This document shows positions 22,151 through 33,849 of a stretch of 64,000 nt of DNA, one piece after another (the stretch's first letter is position 1; each line of letters starts with the position of its first letter). A program made the translations under genes and the position numbers. The DNA lies in contig OZ024824.1 of NCBI GenBank assembly GCA_964016985.1, positions 44,499,168-44,563,167 on the forward strand, in the 5' to 3' direction. The notes under the pieces are model-generated. The model saw only the letters and a program-made list of their open reading frames with translations, was not told the DNA's origin and ran no database searches. Source of the DNA: Anodontia alba (Eukaryota > Mollusca > Bivalvia > Lucinida > Lucinidae).

Positions 22151-23090
22151 AGACGGATTAACGAACCCATTTTAATAGTCTCCTTTGACTAACAATTGGG
22201 GACAAAATGTGCTTTATCTGAAGCTATGCTTATTTCAGGCTATTTTTATCAAATTTCTTCACCTTTATTCACTACAAATCTAAAATGACTTTAAGTATCT
22301 CATTTATTAAAGGTTGCCTATTCAAATAAAAAAAGACAAAAATATGTTCCCAAAAATAGAATTGAGCCAACTAAACTCACTCGCATGGTGGATGGAAAAC
22401 TCTGCCCGATTTGGCTTAAAGTTTTTGGCCATTCTGGCAACCTCATTCCGTTGGAAGGTGCTTTCAGGACCTTGGGTTTAACAATTACTAAATAACTGTC
22501 AAGCCTCAAGTCATTCATGGGTGATGCTGTTATATTTTTAACAAAAAAAAGGTTGAAAAAGTTGTGTGCTTTCTTCGTCTTTGTGCGTGAAAACTGATCC
22601 TGGTTCTGATGTAAATGTACATGTACTTGTCAAAAAGGAACCAGTCAGCCCCATCGAAAGTGATTGGCTCTGATGTCTCTTTGCCCTTGTTGCCTTCCCT
22701 GCCTTAATAAATGTTAAAAGTGAATAAGATACTATTTTACCTAAAACAGAGAAAAGTATTGTGATATGACACAATTTCAATAAATTGTTTCACCTCTATT
22801 TATGAGATAGTGAGATGGATGGAATGACAGACAGTGACAGATGGATGGACAGACAGTGACCTTTTGACCCCACCTGAAGGTCACATGGGGCAATGAAAAA
22901 TAATGTTGCTGTCACACACCCTTACCACACTGGAAGTCCTGTAGCAAGTTTAAGAGGAAATAGGGTGGCGAACAGACAGACATACAGAGGCATTTACAAT
23001 ATCTCCATCCCTACTGCAGGGGGGTAAAAAGCAAATTTTAAAGTGCTTTGGAACCCTTCCCTACCCAGGTACCTAGATTTACCAAAATGA
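22150..23090. other. Intron sequence, no gene
   Basis: AT-rich. 22800-23025 holds a tract of gacagacagtgac and gatggatgg repeats with ccacctgaaggtcacatggg, a likely old repeat tail. The frames here show no domain. Confidence 0.5.
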
Positions 23091-23099
23091 AACCGAAAT

Positions 23100-26000
23100 A
23101 CCGAAACAAAACCGAAATACTGAAACAGACTATTGGACTATTAAAAATAAAGGGAAAATGCTGTTAGTTAGTAAATGCTGGGGCGAAATGGATAACGAAG
23201 TATTTTTCTGAATAAATATAATATATAAACATACATTTAGTATAAAATCTGCACTCAGGAGGAAATTAATGACAAAAGATTAATTAAGACTCATTAATGT
23301 GATGCCTCCGATATACTGGAACCGACCATTGTAAATATAGGGAAAATGCTGCATGTCAATAATTTTGCGGCGATATGAATAACAAAATATTTTCTCAAAT
23401 AAATATACCGGTAATATGTAAACATACATACAGTATAAAATCCACACTAAAGAGGAAATGAATAGCAAATGAATAAGCCTCATTGTTGGGACGCCTCCAA
23501 AATACTGGAACGGACCATTGAAAATATAAGGAAAATGATGTATGTCAATAATTTTGCGGCGATATGAATAACAAAATATTTTCTCAAATAAATATACCGG
23601 TAATATGTAAACAAACATACAGTATAAAATCCACACTAAAGAGGAAATTAATAGCAAATGAATAAGCCTCATTGTTGGGACGCCTCCGAAATACCGGAAC
23701 GGACTATTAAAAACATAGGGAAAATGCTGTTTATCAATAATTTTACAGCTATATGAAAAAAAAAATTCTCAAATAAATATAATATATAAACATACATACA
23801 GTATAAAATCCACACTAAAGAGGAAATTAATAGCGAATGAATAAACCTCATTGTTGGGACGCCTCCGAAATACTGGAAGGGACCATTGGAAATACACTGT
23901 ATAGGGAAAATGCTGTATGTCAATAATTTTGCGGCGATATGAATAACAAAATATTTTCTCAAATAAATATACCGGTAATATATAAACATACATACAGTAT
24001 AAAATCCACACTAAAGAAAAAATTAATAGCAAATGAATAAGCCTCATTGTTGGGATGCCTCCGAAATACCAGAACGGACTATTAAAAACATAGGGAAAAT
24101 GCTGTTTTTCAATAATTTTGCAGCGATAAGAAAAAAAAAAAAAATTTTCTCAAATAAATATAATATATAAACATACATACAGTATAAAATCCACACTAAA
24201 GAGGAAATTAATAGCAAATGAATAAGCCTCATTGTTGGGACGCCTCCGAAATACTGGAACGGAGTATTAAAAACATAGGGAAAATGCTGTTTATCAATAA
24301 TTTTGCAACGATATGAAAAAAAATTTCTCAAATAAATATAATATATAAACATACATACAGTATAAAATCCACACTAAAGAGGAAATTAATAGCAAATGAA
24401 TAAGCCTCATTGTTGGGATGCCTCCGAAATACCGGAACGGACTATTAAAAACATAGGGAAAATGCTGTTTATCAATAATTTTGCAGCGATGCGAAATTTT
24501 TTTTTTTCTCAAATAAATATAATATATAAACATACATACAGTATAAAATCCACACTAAAGAGGAAATTAATAGCAAATGAATAAGCCTCATAGTTGTGAT
24601 GCCTCCGAAATACTGGAAAGGACCATTGAAAATATAGGGAAAATGCTGTATGTCAATAATTTTGCGGCGATATGAATAACAAAATATTTTCTCAAATAAA
24701 TATACCGGTAATATATAAACATACATACAGTATAAAATCCACACTAAAGAGGAAATTAATAGCAAATGAATAAGCCTCATTGTTGGGACTGCTCCGAAAT
24801 AGATGTACCGGAACGGACTATTAAAAACATAGGGAAAATGCTATTTATCAATAATTTTGCAACGATATGAAAAAAAAAAATAAAAAATTCTCAAATAAAT
24901 ATAATATATAAACAAACATACAGTATAAAATCCACACTGTAGAGGAAATTAATAGCAAATGTATAAGCCTCATTGTTGGGATGCCTCCAAAATACTGGAA
25001 TGGACCATTGGAAATATAGTGAAAATGCTGTATGTCAATGATTTTGCGGCAATATGAATAACAAAATATTTTCTCAAATAAATATACCGATAATAAATAA
25101 ACATACATACAGTATAAAATCCACACTAAAGAGGAAATTAAAAGCAAATGAATAAGCCTCATTGTTGGGATGCCTCCGAAATAGTGGAACGGACTATTAA
25201 AAACATAGGGAAAATGCTGTTTATCAATAATTTTGCAGCGATATGAAAAAAAAAAAAAAAAATTTTCTCAAATAAATCTAATATATAAACATACATACAG
25301 TATAAAATCCACACTAAAGAGGAAATTAAAAGCAAATGAATAAGCCTCATTACTGGGACGCCTCCGAAATACCGGAACGGACTATTAAAAACATAGGAAA
25401 ATGTTGTTTATCAATAATTTTGCAGTGTTATGAAAAAAAAAATTCTCAAATAAATATAATATATAAACATACATACAGTATAAAATCCACACTAAAAAGG
25501 AAATTAATAGCAAATGAATAAGCCTCATTGTTGGGACGCCTCCGAAATAGTGGAATGGACCATTGGAAATATAGGGAAAATGCTGTATGTCAATTATTTT
25601 GCGGCTATATGAATAACAAAATATTTTCTCAAATAAATATACCGGTAATATATAAACATACATACAGTATAAAATCCACACTAAAGAGGAAATTAATAGC
25701 AAATGAATAAGCCTCATTGTTGGGACGCCTCCGAAATACTGGAACGGACTTTTAAAAACATAGGGAAAATGCTGTTTATCAATAATTTTGCAGCGATATG
25801 AAAAAAAAAAAAAAAAATTCTCAAATAAATCTAATATATAAACATACATACAGTATAAAACCACACTAAAGAGGAAATTAATAGCAAATGAATAAGCCTC
25901 ATTATTGGGACGCCTCCGAAATACCGGAACGGACTATTAAAAACATAGGGAAAATGCTGTTTATCAATAATTTTGCATGTTATGAAAAAAAAAAAAATTC

Positions 26001-27153
26001 TCAAATAAATATAATATATAAACATACATACAGTATAAAATCCACACTAAAGAGGCAATTAATAGCAAATGAATAAGCCTCATTGTTGGGATGCCTCCGA
26101 AATAGTGGAATGGACCATTGGAAATATAGGGAAAATGCTGTATGTCAATAATTTTGAGGCGATATGAATAACAAAATATTTTCTCAAATAAATATACCGG
26201 TAATATATAAACATACATACAGTATAAAATCCACACTAAAGAGGAAATTAATAGCAAATGAATAAGCCTCATTGTAGGGACGCCTCTGAAATACCGGAAC
26301 GGACTATTAAAAACATAGAGAAAATGCTGTTTATCAATAATTTTGCAGTGATATGAAAAAAAAAAAAAAAAAAAAAAAATTCTCAAATAAATATAATATA
26401 TCTACATACATACAGTATAAAATCCTCACTAAAGAGGAAATGAATAGCAAATGAATAAGCCTCATTGTTGGGACACCTCCGAAATACTGGAACGGACCAT
26501 TGAAAATATAGGGAAAATGCTGTATGTCAATAATTTTGCGGCGATATGAATAACAAACTATTTTCTCAAATAAATATACCGGTAATATATAAACATACAT
26601 ACAGTATAAAATCCACACTAAAGAAAAAATTAATAGCAAATGAATAAGCCTCATTGTTGGGATGCCTCCAAAATACCGGAATGGACTATTAAAAACATAG
26701 GGAAAACCCTGTTTATCAATAATTTTGCAGCGATATGAAAAAAAAAAAAAATTCTCAAATAAATATAATATATAAACATACATACAGTATAAAATCCACA
26801 CTAAAGAGGAAATTACATGTAATAGCAAATGAATAAGCCTCATTGTTGGGACGCCTCCAAAATACTGGAACGGACCACTGATATATAGGGAAACTGCTGT
26901 ATGTCAATAATTTTGCGGCGATATGAATAACAAAATATTTTCTCAAATAAATATACCGGTAATATATAAACATACATACAGTAAAAAATCCACACAAAAG
27001 AGGAAATTAACAGCAAATGAATAAGCCTCATTGTTGGGACGCCTCCGAAATACCGTAACGGACTATTAAAAACATAGGGAAAATGCTGTTTATCAATAAT
27101 TTTGCAGCGATATGAAAAAAAAACACTTTATTTTCTCAAATAAAAATAATATA
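23100..27153. repeat. Satellite array, about 185-bp unit, about 21 copies
   Basis: Units contain cagtataaaatccacactaa, gcaaatgaataagcctcatt, gggacgcctccgaaata and gggaaaatgctgt. Two subtypes alternate: one with ataaatataccggtaatata and gaataacaaaatattttctc, the other with ataaatataatatataaac and an A-run of 8 to 24. Pairs form a higher-order dimer of about 370 bp. Long minus-strand frames are a by-product of the repeat. Confidence 0.95.
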
Positions 27154-27155
27154 TA

Positions 27156-28937
27156 CAGTCAAACCTGTGTTAAGCAAGAACCTATTGGAAAGCCAAAAAC
27201 TAGTTGCTAAAGACGGGTGCTTGCTTAATACAGGTAGATTTCCACTTCTTTGCCTTTAATGGGATCTGAAATACTGGCATTTAAAGGCAGGTGATCAGTT
27301 CTCGGAAACGCCGAATCCGGCGTATTTTTACGCCTATTTTTGCTTATGTACGCGTAAAATTTCCTTCCGAGGATTCTTATTTACGCTCTATTGCTACCGG
27401 ACGTCCAAACTGAACGTAAAAGACGTACCGCGGACTTCCGAAATTTCTTTTGTCCGTCGAAATCGATACCCGAGATGTCCAAAAAAATGTCAAAAAGCCC
27501 GCCCACTTTTAACGAGTTGAATGATGTTTGCCCCGCCTAGTTATTGGAAATTCGCTACCTGTGTTGACTGAGCTTTAAGGACGTCCCACTTTCCGCTTGC
27601 GGGAGTTTTATTGACATCGGTGTCAAGCGTCGCGGCACCCTTTTGATGGCTGCGTGATCACTGTGTGTATTTGTCACGCGTGCTGAGTTGATTAATTGAT
27701 TTTGTTATAATTAAACTTTCTTCTGCGACACCCGAAAATATTCGGTGAAATTATATGAAGTCATTATTATTTTCAAATATTCACGTCTTAAAATCTTAAA
27801 TTATTATTTTGCTAAGAACGTGTGTCGTCTGAAAACACCTCAACACTTCCGGGAGTTACCGAGTGAAATTAAATAAATAAATAACAATTATGCACAGAAC
27901 GAAAATTTAAATCTATTCGAATTTAGAAGCTTATGTTTGTCATGACAACAAAAGCAATTTTTCAAATGAGAAGAAAACATATTTTTCGTCAAAATTTCCG
28001 GAAAACCCGTTTCTAAATTCGTAGCCTTGTTCCGGCTGCGCTGTTTACCAGCGCGGGAAAGACGCAAAGTAAGTCTAAATATAGGCGAACTGCGATGGTT
28101 TTGCTTGCTTTTCTCCGCGAACGAACGTATTGCCGTTGGGTACTCATCGAGAGCTGCCTTTTATTTGATTGTTGTTGCACGAGTCGGCGCCGTTTTCCCG
28201 CAATTTTTGTGAAGTAAGCAACTCGCTCGCTCGTGTTGATCAGCTTCAATCCGAGCAAATATTTCATTAAATACATTTCTGCAAAATAATTTCAACATAG
28301 TTTGTTTTTAAGAAAACATGTTTTGGGTGTTTTCTCTCATGTATTTTCTTTTCTTTTTTTCTTTCTCTGGGCTTTGAAACGAACGCGACGTTGGACCAAT
28401 GTTGATGCTTTCTCTAAGGTCCGACAGGCTTTCCAAAAAGATACGATCGAATTTTAATAAGCGATAAGGATATTTTTAAAACACATCTTAGAGAAGTGTA
28501 TATCATGATGATTCTGTGTGACACTGAATTAAGAACCTCTGTTCTACTAAAGAAAGGGCAGACCGCCGCAGCAGGGAAAAAAGTGGGACTTCCTAGATTT
28601 TCCTGTGGGACTTCAAATTTGAGGGGTAGGAAGTCTGGGACTTCCTGAGTCTGGAAGTTCTGTCACTATTTCCTAAGCCCCAAAAGCTTTTGGATCCTTA
28701 CCAGACACTCAGTGGTCAAGGTTAACTATGTTGAAAAATGAAGTTGCCCAGACAATGTCCTTAAATATTAGGTTTTCATATTTAGCCGAAAACTCCAAGT
28801 TTTCAAGGTCAAACTCCTATTTTTCAATTTTAACCAACTTTTCTCAGAGATGGATTCTTAAACTCCTGCTTTCAAAATCCTAGTGAGAACTCTGAGTGAT
28901 TGCTTAATACAGGTGGCCTTTAGGTCAGGTTTGACTG
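27156..28937. mobile_element. Insertion in the satellite with TA duplication (pogo/Tigger-like ends)
   Basis: Ends CAGTCAAACCTG and CAGGTTTGACTG are perfect 12-bp inverted repeats; inner ends gttaagcaag / ttgcttaata also pair. Flanked by TA on both sides. The satellite unit continues exactly across the insertion. 1,782 bp; no transposase recognised, so it is non-autonomous or hollowed. 28575-28900 resembles an end of the CAGGGTTCTC family. Confidence 0.88.
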
Positions 28938-28939
28938 TA

Positions 28940-29300
28940 AACATACATACAGTATAAAATCCACACTAAAGAGGAAATTATTAGCAAATGAATAAGCCTC
29001 ATTGTTGGGACTCCTCCGAAATACTGGAACGGACCATTGAAAATATAGGGAAAATGCTGTGTCAATAATTTTGCGGCGATATGAATAACAAAATATTTTC
29101 TCAAATAAATATAATATATAAACATACATACAGTATAAAACCCACACTAAAGAGGAAATTAATAACAAATGAATAAGCGTCATTAATGGGACGCCTCCGA
29201 AATACCAACAGTCTATTAAAAATACAGGGAAAATGCTGTTTGTCAATAATTTTGTGGCGATATGAATATTTTCTCGAATAGATATAATATTCAAACATTG
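28940..29300. repeat. Satellite array, continuation after the insertion
   Basis: Two further units of the 185-bp satellite, resuming at aacatacatacagtataaaa. Confidence 0.93.
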
Positions 29301-29314
29301 AAATTAAGATATTG

Positions 29315-29720
29315 TTGCGGATGCACAGGCTGATCTCCACCACTGTTGTTTGCAGACAGTAAACCAGGATTTCTCTTACCGTGGTTCATATGCAGAATAT
29401 TCAGTTGATCTTTAGAAGATATTTTACATAGAGAAACTAGAAGTGCTGATTAGAGTGCATGGATGCGTAGGCTATTCTGAGCCTCTTTTGTTTGCAAATA
29501 GTAAAGCAGGGTTTCTCATACCATGGCTGGTATGCATTTACTTCACATTCACTTGATCCTTATCTGAAATATTAGACATAGAAACTGAACTGCAATGGTG
29601 CTGATCAGAGTGCCGGATGCATTGACTGATTTGCACCTATGTTGTTCACAAACAGTTAAGCAGGGCTTCTCATACTATGGCTCATATGAACTTCATATTC
29701 GATTAATTGAGCATTACATA
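29315..29720. repeat. Three diverged units of a roughly 160-bp tandem repeat
   Basis: Shared words: gatgca(c/t)ggctgat, tgttgtttgca, agtaaa/agcaggrtttctcata, tggctcatatg. Related to gcacacaggctgat-type bivalve repeats. Confidence 0.65.
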
Positions 29721-29960
29721 AACACTACTGTTTCAACGCCTTTATGACAGATATGGATATTCCAATATTAAATAACCTAGAAGTTTGAAAGTAATACAAA
29801 AAAAAAGGCTAACTTAATTTTTGTGTTGACTGTCTTATTTTATTTTTTTCGGTGGTAAAATTTACAAAATCTTAATGGGAGTGTTTTCGTAATGTCAATA
29901 TATTTGAATAGGCATTCATATTTGCTTATAGTAACAGAAATGTACCGAATGGTAAACACC

Positions 29961-30184
29961 CTTACAGTCACAGTGATTTATTTACAATTTTATACCTGTG
30001 CATCCCAGGACTCACTTGGGCTATATAAAGTAAGCCCTATAGAAAATCATTGCGTCCATAACAGAATTTTCTACTATAACTTTGTGAGTCCTGGGACTCG
30101 CTGAGATTTAAAATGTGAGTCCCAAAGCAAAAATGTGGGTACGGGACTCGGGATGCGCAGGTAAAAAAATCACTGCAGTCAGTG
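29961..30184. mobile_element. 224-bp insertion in the left inverted arm
   Basis: Absent from the right arm, where ggtaaacacc joins catacaaatgc directly. Its ends are imperfectly inverted: cagtgatttatttaca with acctgtgcatccc, against gggatgcgcaggta with aaaaaatcactg. Confidence 0.8.
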
Positions 30185-30853
30185 CATACAAATGCATAAT
30201 AGGCTAATTGTGTTATATAATATACAGAAATATAATGTTAGAAAATAGGAACTAGGTTGAATTAAATAATAATAATAATAATAATAATTTGCACAATGGT
30301 TCAAAAGCAGACGTAAAAAATCGATTTTCAAGATGGTGGCAGTGGTGGCCATTTTTGACTTCCAATCAACATGATTTTAGCTATTTTTAAATGTATATCT
30401 GCTGATCACCACACTGTTGCTCCATCATAAGTTTCAACTTAATTCGCAGATTGGTTTGCGAGGAGATGTCGAAAATAGATTTTCAAGATGGCCCCAGTGG
30501 CGGCCACCTTGGATTGTCGATCAACACAATTTTAGCTATATTCGATTTAGAGGTCATCCTCTTGCTACAGTGCGTTTCAACTCAAATCGGCCTACGGTTT
30601 GGGATAACTCAAAAATTGGTTTTCAAGTTATTATTACCAATAATAAGTTAGCACTGTTGCATATAGAGTGCTAACTTAGGTTTATATATAAAATAAAAAT
30701 AGTAATAATGAAGAAAAAAAATCTGAAGTGCCCAGCCCAACTCCACAGATGCACAGATTTGTCTGTTAATAAGCTAAACCTATTTACTGCAGCAAACAAC
30801 AAAGGTCCATATCACAGTGCACGAATGTGCATGCTGATACATATCTTTGTTAT

Positions 30854-31909
30854 TGAATCCGGGTCAAGTTGGCCCCGAGTCAAGTTGGCCCGGGTCAACT
30901 CGGCCTGTATGGGGGCCCAGGTATGGGGGAAGGGTGGTTAGGCTAGAAGGTGGGTGTATCTGTATGTCTATCTGTCTGTCTGTTAATACATACCTGAATT
31001 TTTCAGCAACCTTAGAAGTATCCAGCCGTGAATCATTAATGGCATGTCAAAGGTCTACCAATCATGTGCTTAACCAACCAATTAAAATTCAGATTTTAAT
31101 GCCTTAGCGGTTGTGCAAACAAATCCGTAAGTGTGAAAGTACTGATTAGAACAATTAATTTGGTGAAAAACAAATTACTATTGATGTGTTATAATTAAAG
31201 ACGTTTGTTTTCTTACAATTTGCTTACATCCCTAATTAAGTTGGTAACTCCTTGAATTAGTCCCTAAAAATAACTTAAATCAAAAGCGCAAGAAAACAAT
31301 CTTTTGTTGAAAAACTTTCTTTAATTCGCCAACATAGTCTGTATAAAATGCCCGAGTAAATGGATTCAGTATCAGATCCCAATTTGGAATCATAGTTACT
31401 TGCATTTTATAACCGCCATGTCTGCTTTGTGTATTTTGTGTAAGGTGTTTGTCACTGGGCGTAAGCATGCAGTCTGTGATGCTTGCGAACGCTGGCAGCA
31501 TGGTCTGTGTGGAACAGGTAAAGAAGCTTTTTTTTTTTCCATTTGAATATTCTGATTTATTTACCGGATCTTTCAAGAGTGTTTGGTATCCTGAAAAGGA
31601 CACAATATAATTGCCTAAAAAGCATATAAAATATGCAAATAACGTCACTTATTACTAATAAGTGCTCAGCTAGACCTATCACTAATTAGTGCAATTCGGG
31701 GATAATAGAAAATAAATTTTGTTATAAATAACATCCGAAAGACAAACAAACAGCAATTAAGTCATAAAGTATACATTAATAAGTGAATAATTGAACAAAT
31801 ATGTGTGTTGCGATAATGTTTTTGTGTAACCTACAAAACAGGCCGAGTTGACCCGAGGCCGAGTTGACTCGGGGGCCGAGTTGCTTACAGGCCGAGTTGA
31901 CCCGTGGCC
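30854..31909. mobile_element. TIR transposon with repeated gccgagttgacc ends
   Basis: Left end: gggtcaagttggcc, gagtcaagttggcc, gggtcaactcggcc. Right end: gccgagttgacc, gccgagttgact, gccgagttgacc. Flanked by ttgttat at 30847-30853 and 31910-31916 (7-bp duplication). The repeated empty site (gtatctttgttatcagcc) is at about 32024-32040. It contains a plus-strand exon candidate at 31418. Confidence 0.82.
31418..31517 (+). CDS. Possible first exon of a PHD-like zinc-binding protein
   Basis: ATG followed by 33 codons and a GGAACAG|GTAAAG donor. The product reads MSALCILCKVFVTGRK, HAVCDACERWQHGLCGTG: paired CxxC, then CDxCxxWQHxxC, a PHD-like zinc-binding pattern. In several invertebrate families such a domain starts proteins with a transposase-like or FLYWCH-like remainder; that link is from general knowledge. 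No downstream exon is found inside the transposon, so this may be a relic, a captured exon, or the start of a transposon gene deleted internally. Confidence 0.5.
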
Positions 31910-32266
31910 TTGTTATCAGCCCAAACCACAGATGCGCAGAATTGTCTATTTCTTAGCTAAATCTATTTATTTTAGCAAACAGCAAAGGTCCATATCATAA
32001 TGCACGAATGCGCATACTGATCCGTATCTTTGTTATCAGCCAAACCCCACACATGTGCAATCTTTTCTATTTCTTTGTTCTTATTACATGCCAAATGTAA
32101 CATTACAGATGATGATGATGATAATTTTTTTTTATGATTTATTGTTATTATTAATTTTATTCAACCTAGTTCGTATTTTCTTACATTATATTTCTGTATA
32201 TTATAAATATAACACAATTAGCCTATTATGCATTTGTATGGTGTTTACCATTCGGTACATTTCTGT

Positions 32267-32743
32267 AGATTAGGGACATTGTGGTTATTATCAAATTTTC
32301 TGTCTATTTTTAGAAACATAATAAATATATGAAAATCGTAAAATTCAACACTTTAATGTTTCTATTATAGCGTCAGCTAGCCATATATAATTTATTTCTG
32401 TATTTGAAAGACCTGTGTAACAAAAAAAATTGATTGTTTATCGAAGATTATAGAAAAAACTTAAAAAAAACCCACGGAGAAAATATGGTCTGTGGGTTTC
32501 ATACCCCTTGAATCGATAAATCTGAGTTTAAAAAATAACTACGTCCGATCTAATTTTCTTTTTTTTGTTGGATAATGTATATTTAATACCTCATAATATA
32601 TGCCCAAAATGAACAACATAAAAACATATTAGTCTTGCAATCCAGGATAGAAATTTTGGTCACGGTGCCAGATTTCGGTCACGGGGTTCCGGTCAGTGGG
32701 TTTCATACCCGACCTTGTAAGGTAAACCATCTCAGATAATCAC
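32267..32743. other. MTF1 intron 1, 5' end
   Basis: AT-rich sequence downstream of the exon 1 donor. 32470-32720 holds two copies of a gtgggtttcataccc word, probably an old repeat. No gene. Confidence 0.5.
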
Positions 32744-33033
32744 CCTATATTGCTTTCTCTGTTCTCTGTCTGTGCAGGTGTCTGTATGAAATCTGTTTCA
32801 CTGTTTACACCGACATGTTTTTCCGAGTTACTTTTTTCAAGGACATCCGCTATGATGTCGTCTTCTGGATCAAATGAAACAAGAGTAAAACAGGAACAAT
32901 CCTCTTCCTTTAAATCTCCTTCATCACATGTGCTTTCACATCCTTCGCAGGCATTCATGATGAAATGTGACTTTTCACTTGTTTTCAGTTTCTCAAGACT
33001 ACTGGTTACTGTCTTACTCGCCCCACGCTGCAT
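32744..33033 (-). CDS. MTF1: MTF1 coding exon 1 (N-terminal acidic region)
   Basis: First recognisable coding exon of metal-responsive transcription factor 1, a nuclear zinc-finger activator of metallothionein genes. The open frame from an ATG at 33033 encodes 96 codons plus GG. It is acidic and cysteine-bearing (NACEGCESTCDEGD, then FTLVSFDPEDDIIADVLEK). It ends ESNIG at a GG|GTGATT donor. The split glycine codon (GG + A) joins the exon at 5697, giving NIG-YIHNTLSDDQ, which corresponds to the SQG-YVQ...PDQ stretch just before the fingers of vertebrate MTF-1. That phase match is the main reason for assigning it here. A second in-frame ATG at 32958 could be the real start. An in-frame TAG lies about 45 bases upstream of the first ATG. 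The N-terminal sequence itself is too divergent for me to call alone, and the join crosses a 27-kb intron. Confidence 0.72.
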
Positions 33034-33073
33034 GAACTGGTAACCAGCATCAATTTTGGGTGAAACAAGGCAC

Positions 33074-33149
33074 TAGACTGCTTCACAGTTCGACAAATTT
33101 TACTGTCGTAAAGATTGACTCGTTCTACGAGGTCATGTGGAGCAGTCTA
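33074..33149. mobile_element. 76-bp MITE with 9-bp TSD
   Basis: Ends tagactgcttcacag and tgtggagcagtcta. Flanked by a perfect 9-bp duplication acaaggcac (33065-33073 and 33150-33158). It is an internal-deletion relative of the neighbour at 33168. It lies 41 bases upstream of the MTF1 ATG. Confidence 0.9.
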
Positions 33150-33167
33150 ACAAGGCACCATACACCA

Positions 33168-33840
33168 TAGACTGCTCCACAGTTCGACAAATTTACTATC
33201 GTAAAAATTGACGACTGTAGTGAACCGTTAGTCACGTGTTTTATTCCGCTGCTGGCATTGGTCGATAACAACACGTCATGCAGTAAACAAAAGTGTATCA
33301 AAATCTCCCTGTTTATTTATAGAGTAGCAGAAAGAATACCATCGCTCAGCGTTTGTTTGTTTGTTTTTTAAACAAACATCCTATGTTGTATGTGTAATAA
33401 TTATGCACAGGCACAGTGTTAAATACACAAGTATGTTTACAGGTTGATGATTTAAACAATAGCTATAACATTTTCAGTCGTTACACAGATTAGATTGTCA
33501 TAATTTATCATCAATTAACTCACCTTAAATCGCCAATCACAACTGCAGCAGACGACCGTTTGATTCTTTTTTCAAAGAAAATTCTTGATATTTTCACGTG
33601 AATCGTCTGCTGCAGAGGATTTGCATGAACTATCAAGACTTGTTTCTTTTTAAAATTAAAAAAAAAAAAATGTCAGCTACAAACAAGGAATCTAATCGGG
33701 GAAGCCCGTCTATTTATAGACCAGAAGCAAACGCTTGGATTAGCAAGCGCTCGAGTGATCTGGATTACAAGGGTGTATTTGCCTTGATAAAAATTGGTTT
33801 TCTACAGTCCTCGTTCTACGAGGTCATGTGGAGCAGTCTA
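33168..33840. mobile_element. MULE-like MITE, 673 bp, 9-bp TSD
   Basis: Ends tagactgctccaca / tgtggagcagtcta, flanked by perfect catacacca duplications (33159-33167, 33841-33849). A 9-bp TSD is typical of Mutator-like elements. The interior has a (tttg)n-like tract and an A-run, and no transposase. Confidence 0.9.
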
Positions 33841-33849
33841 CATACACCA

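Larger units (their letters stand above)
29936..32266. repeat. Pair of inverted arms around a 1.8-kb repeat-rich segment
   Basis: The left arm (29936-29960 and 30185-30290: agaaatgtaccgaatggtaa, tgcataataggctaattgtg) is the complement of the right arm (32125-32266). The left arm is split by a 224-bp insertion. Confidence 0.85.

Noticed and set aside
23280..27031. Many minus-strand frames of 60-170 aa with a shared MRLIHLLLISSLVWILYCMY segment, looking like a repeated membrane protein family
   Set aside because: They are translations of the 185-bp satellite. The frame is broken at variable A-runs, there is no start context or splice signal, and the repeat is non-coding in structure.
28013..28276. 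87-aa basic minus-strand frame in the CG-richer part of the TA insertion
   Set aside because: No recognisable domain. Could be a captured fragment but not supported as a gene.
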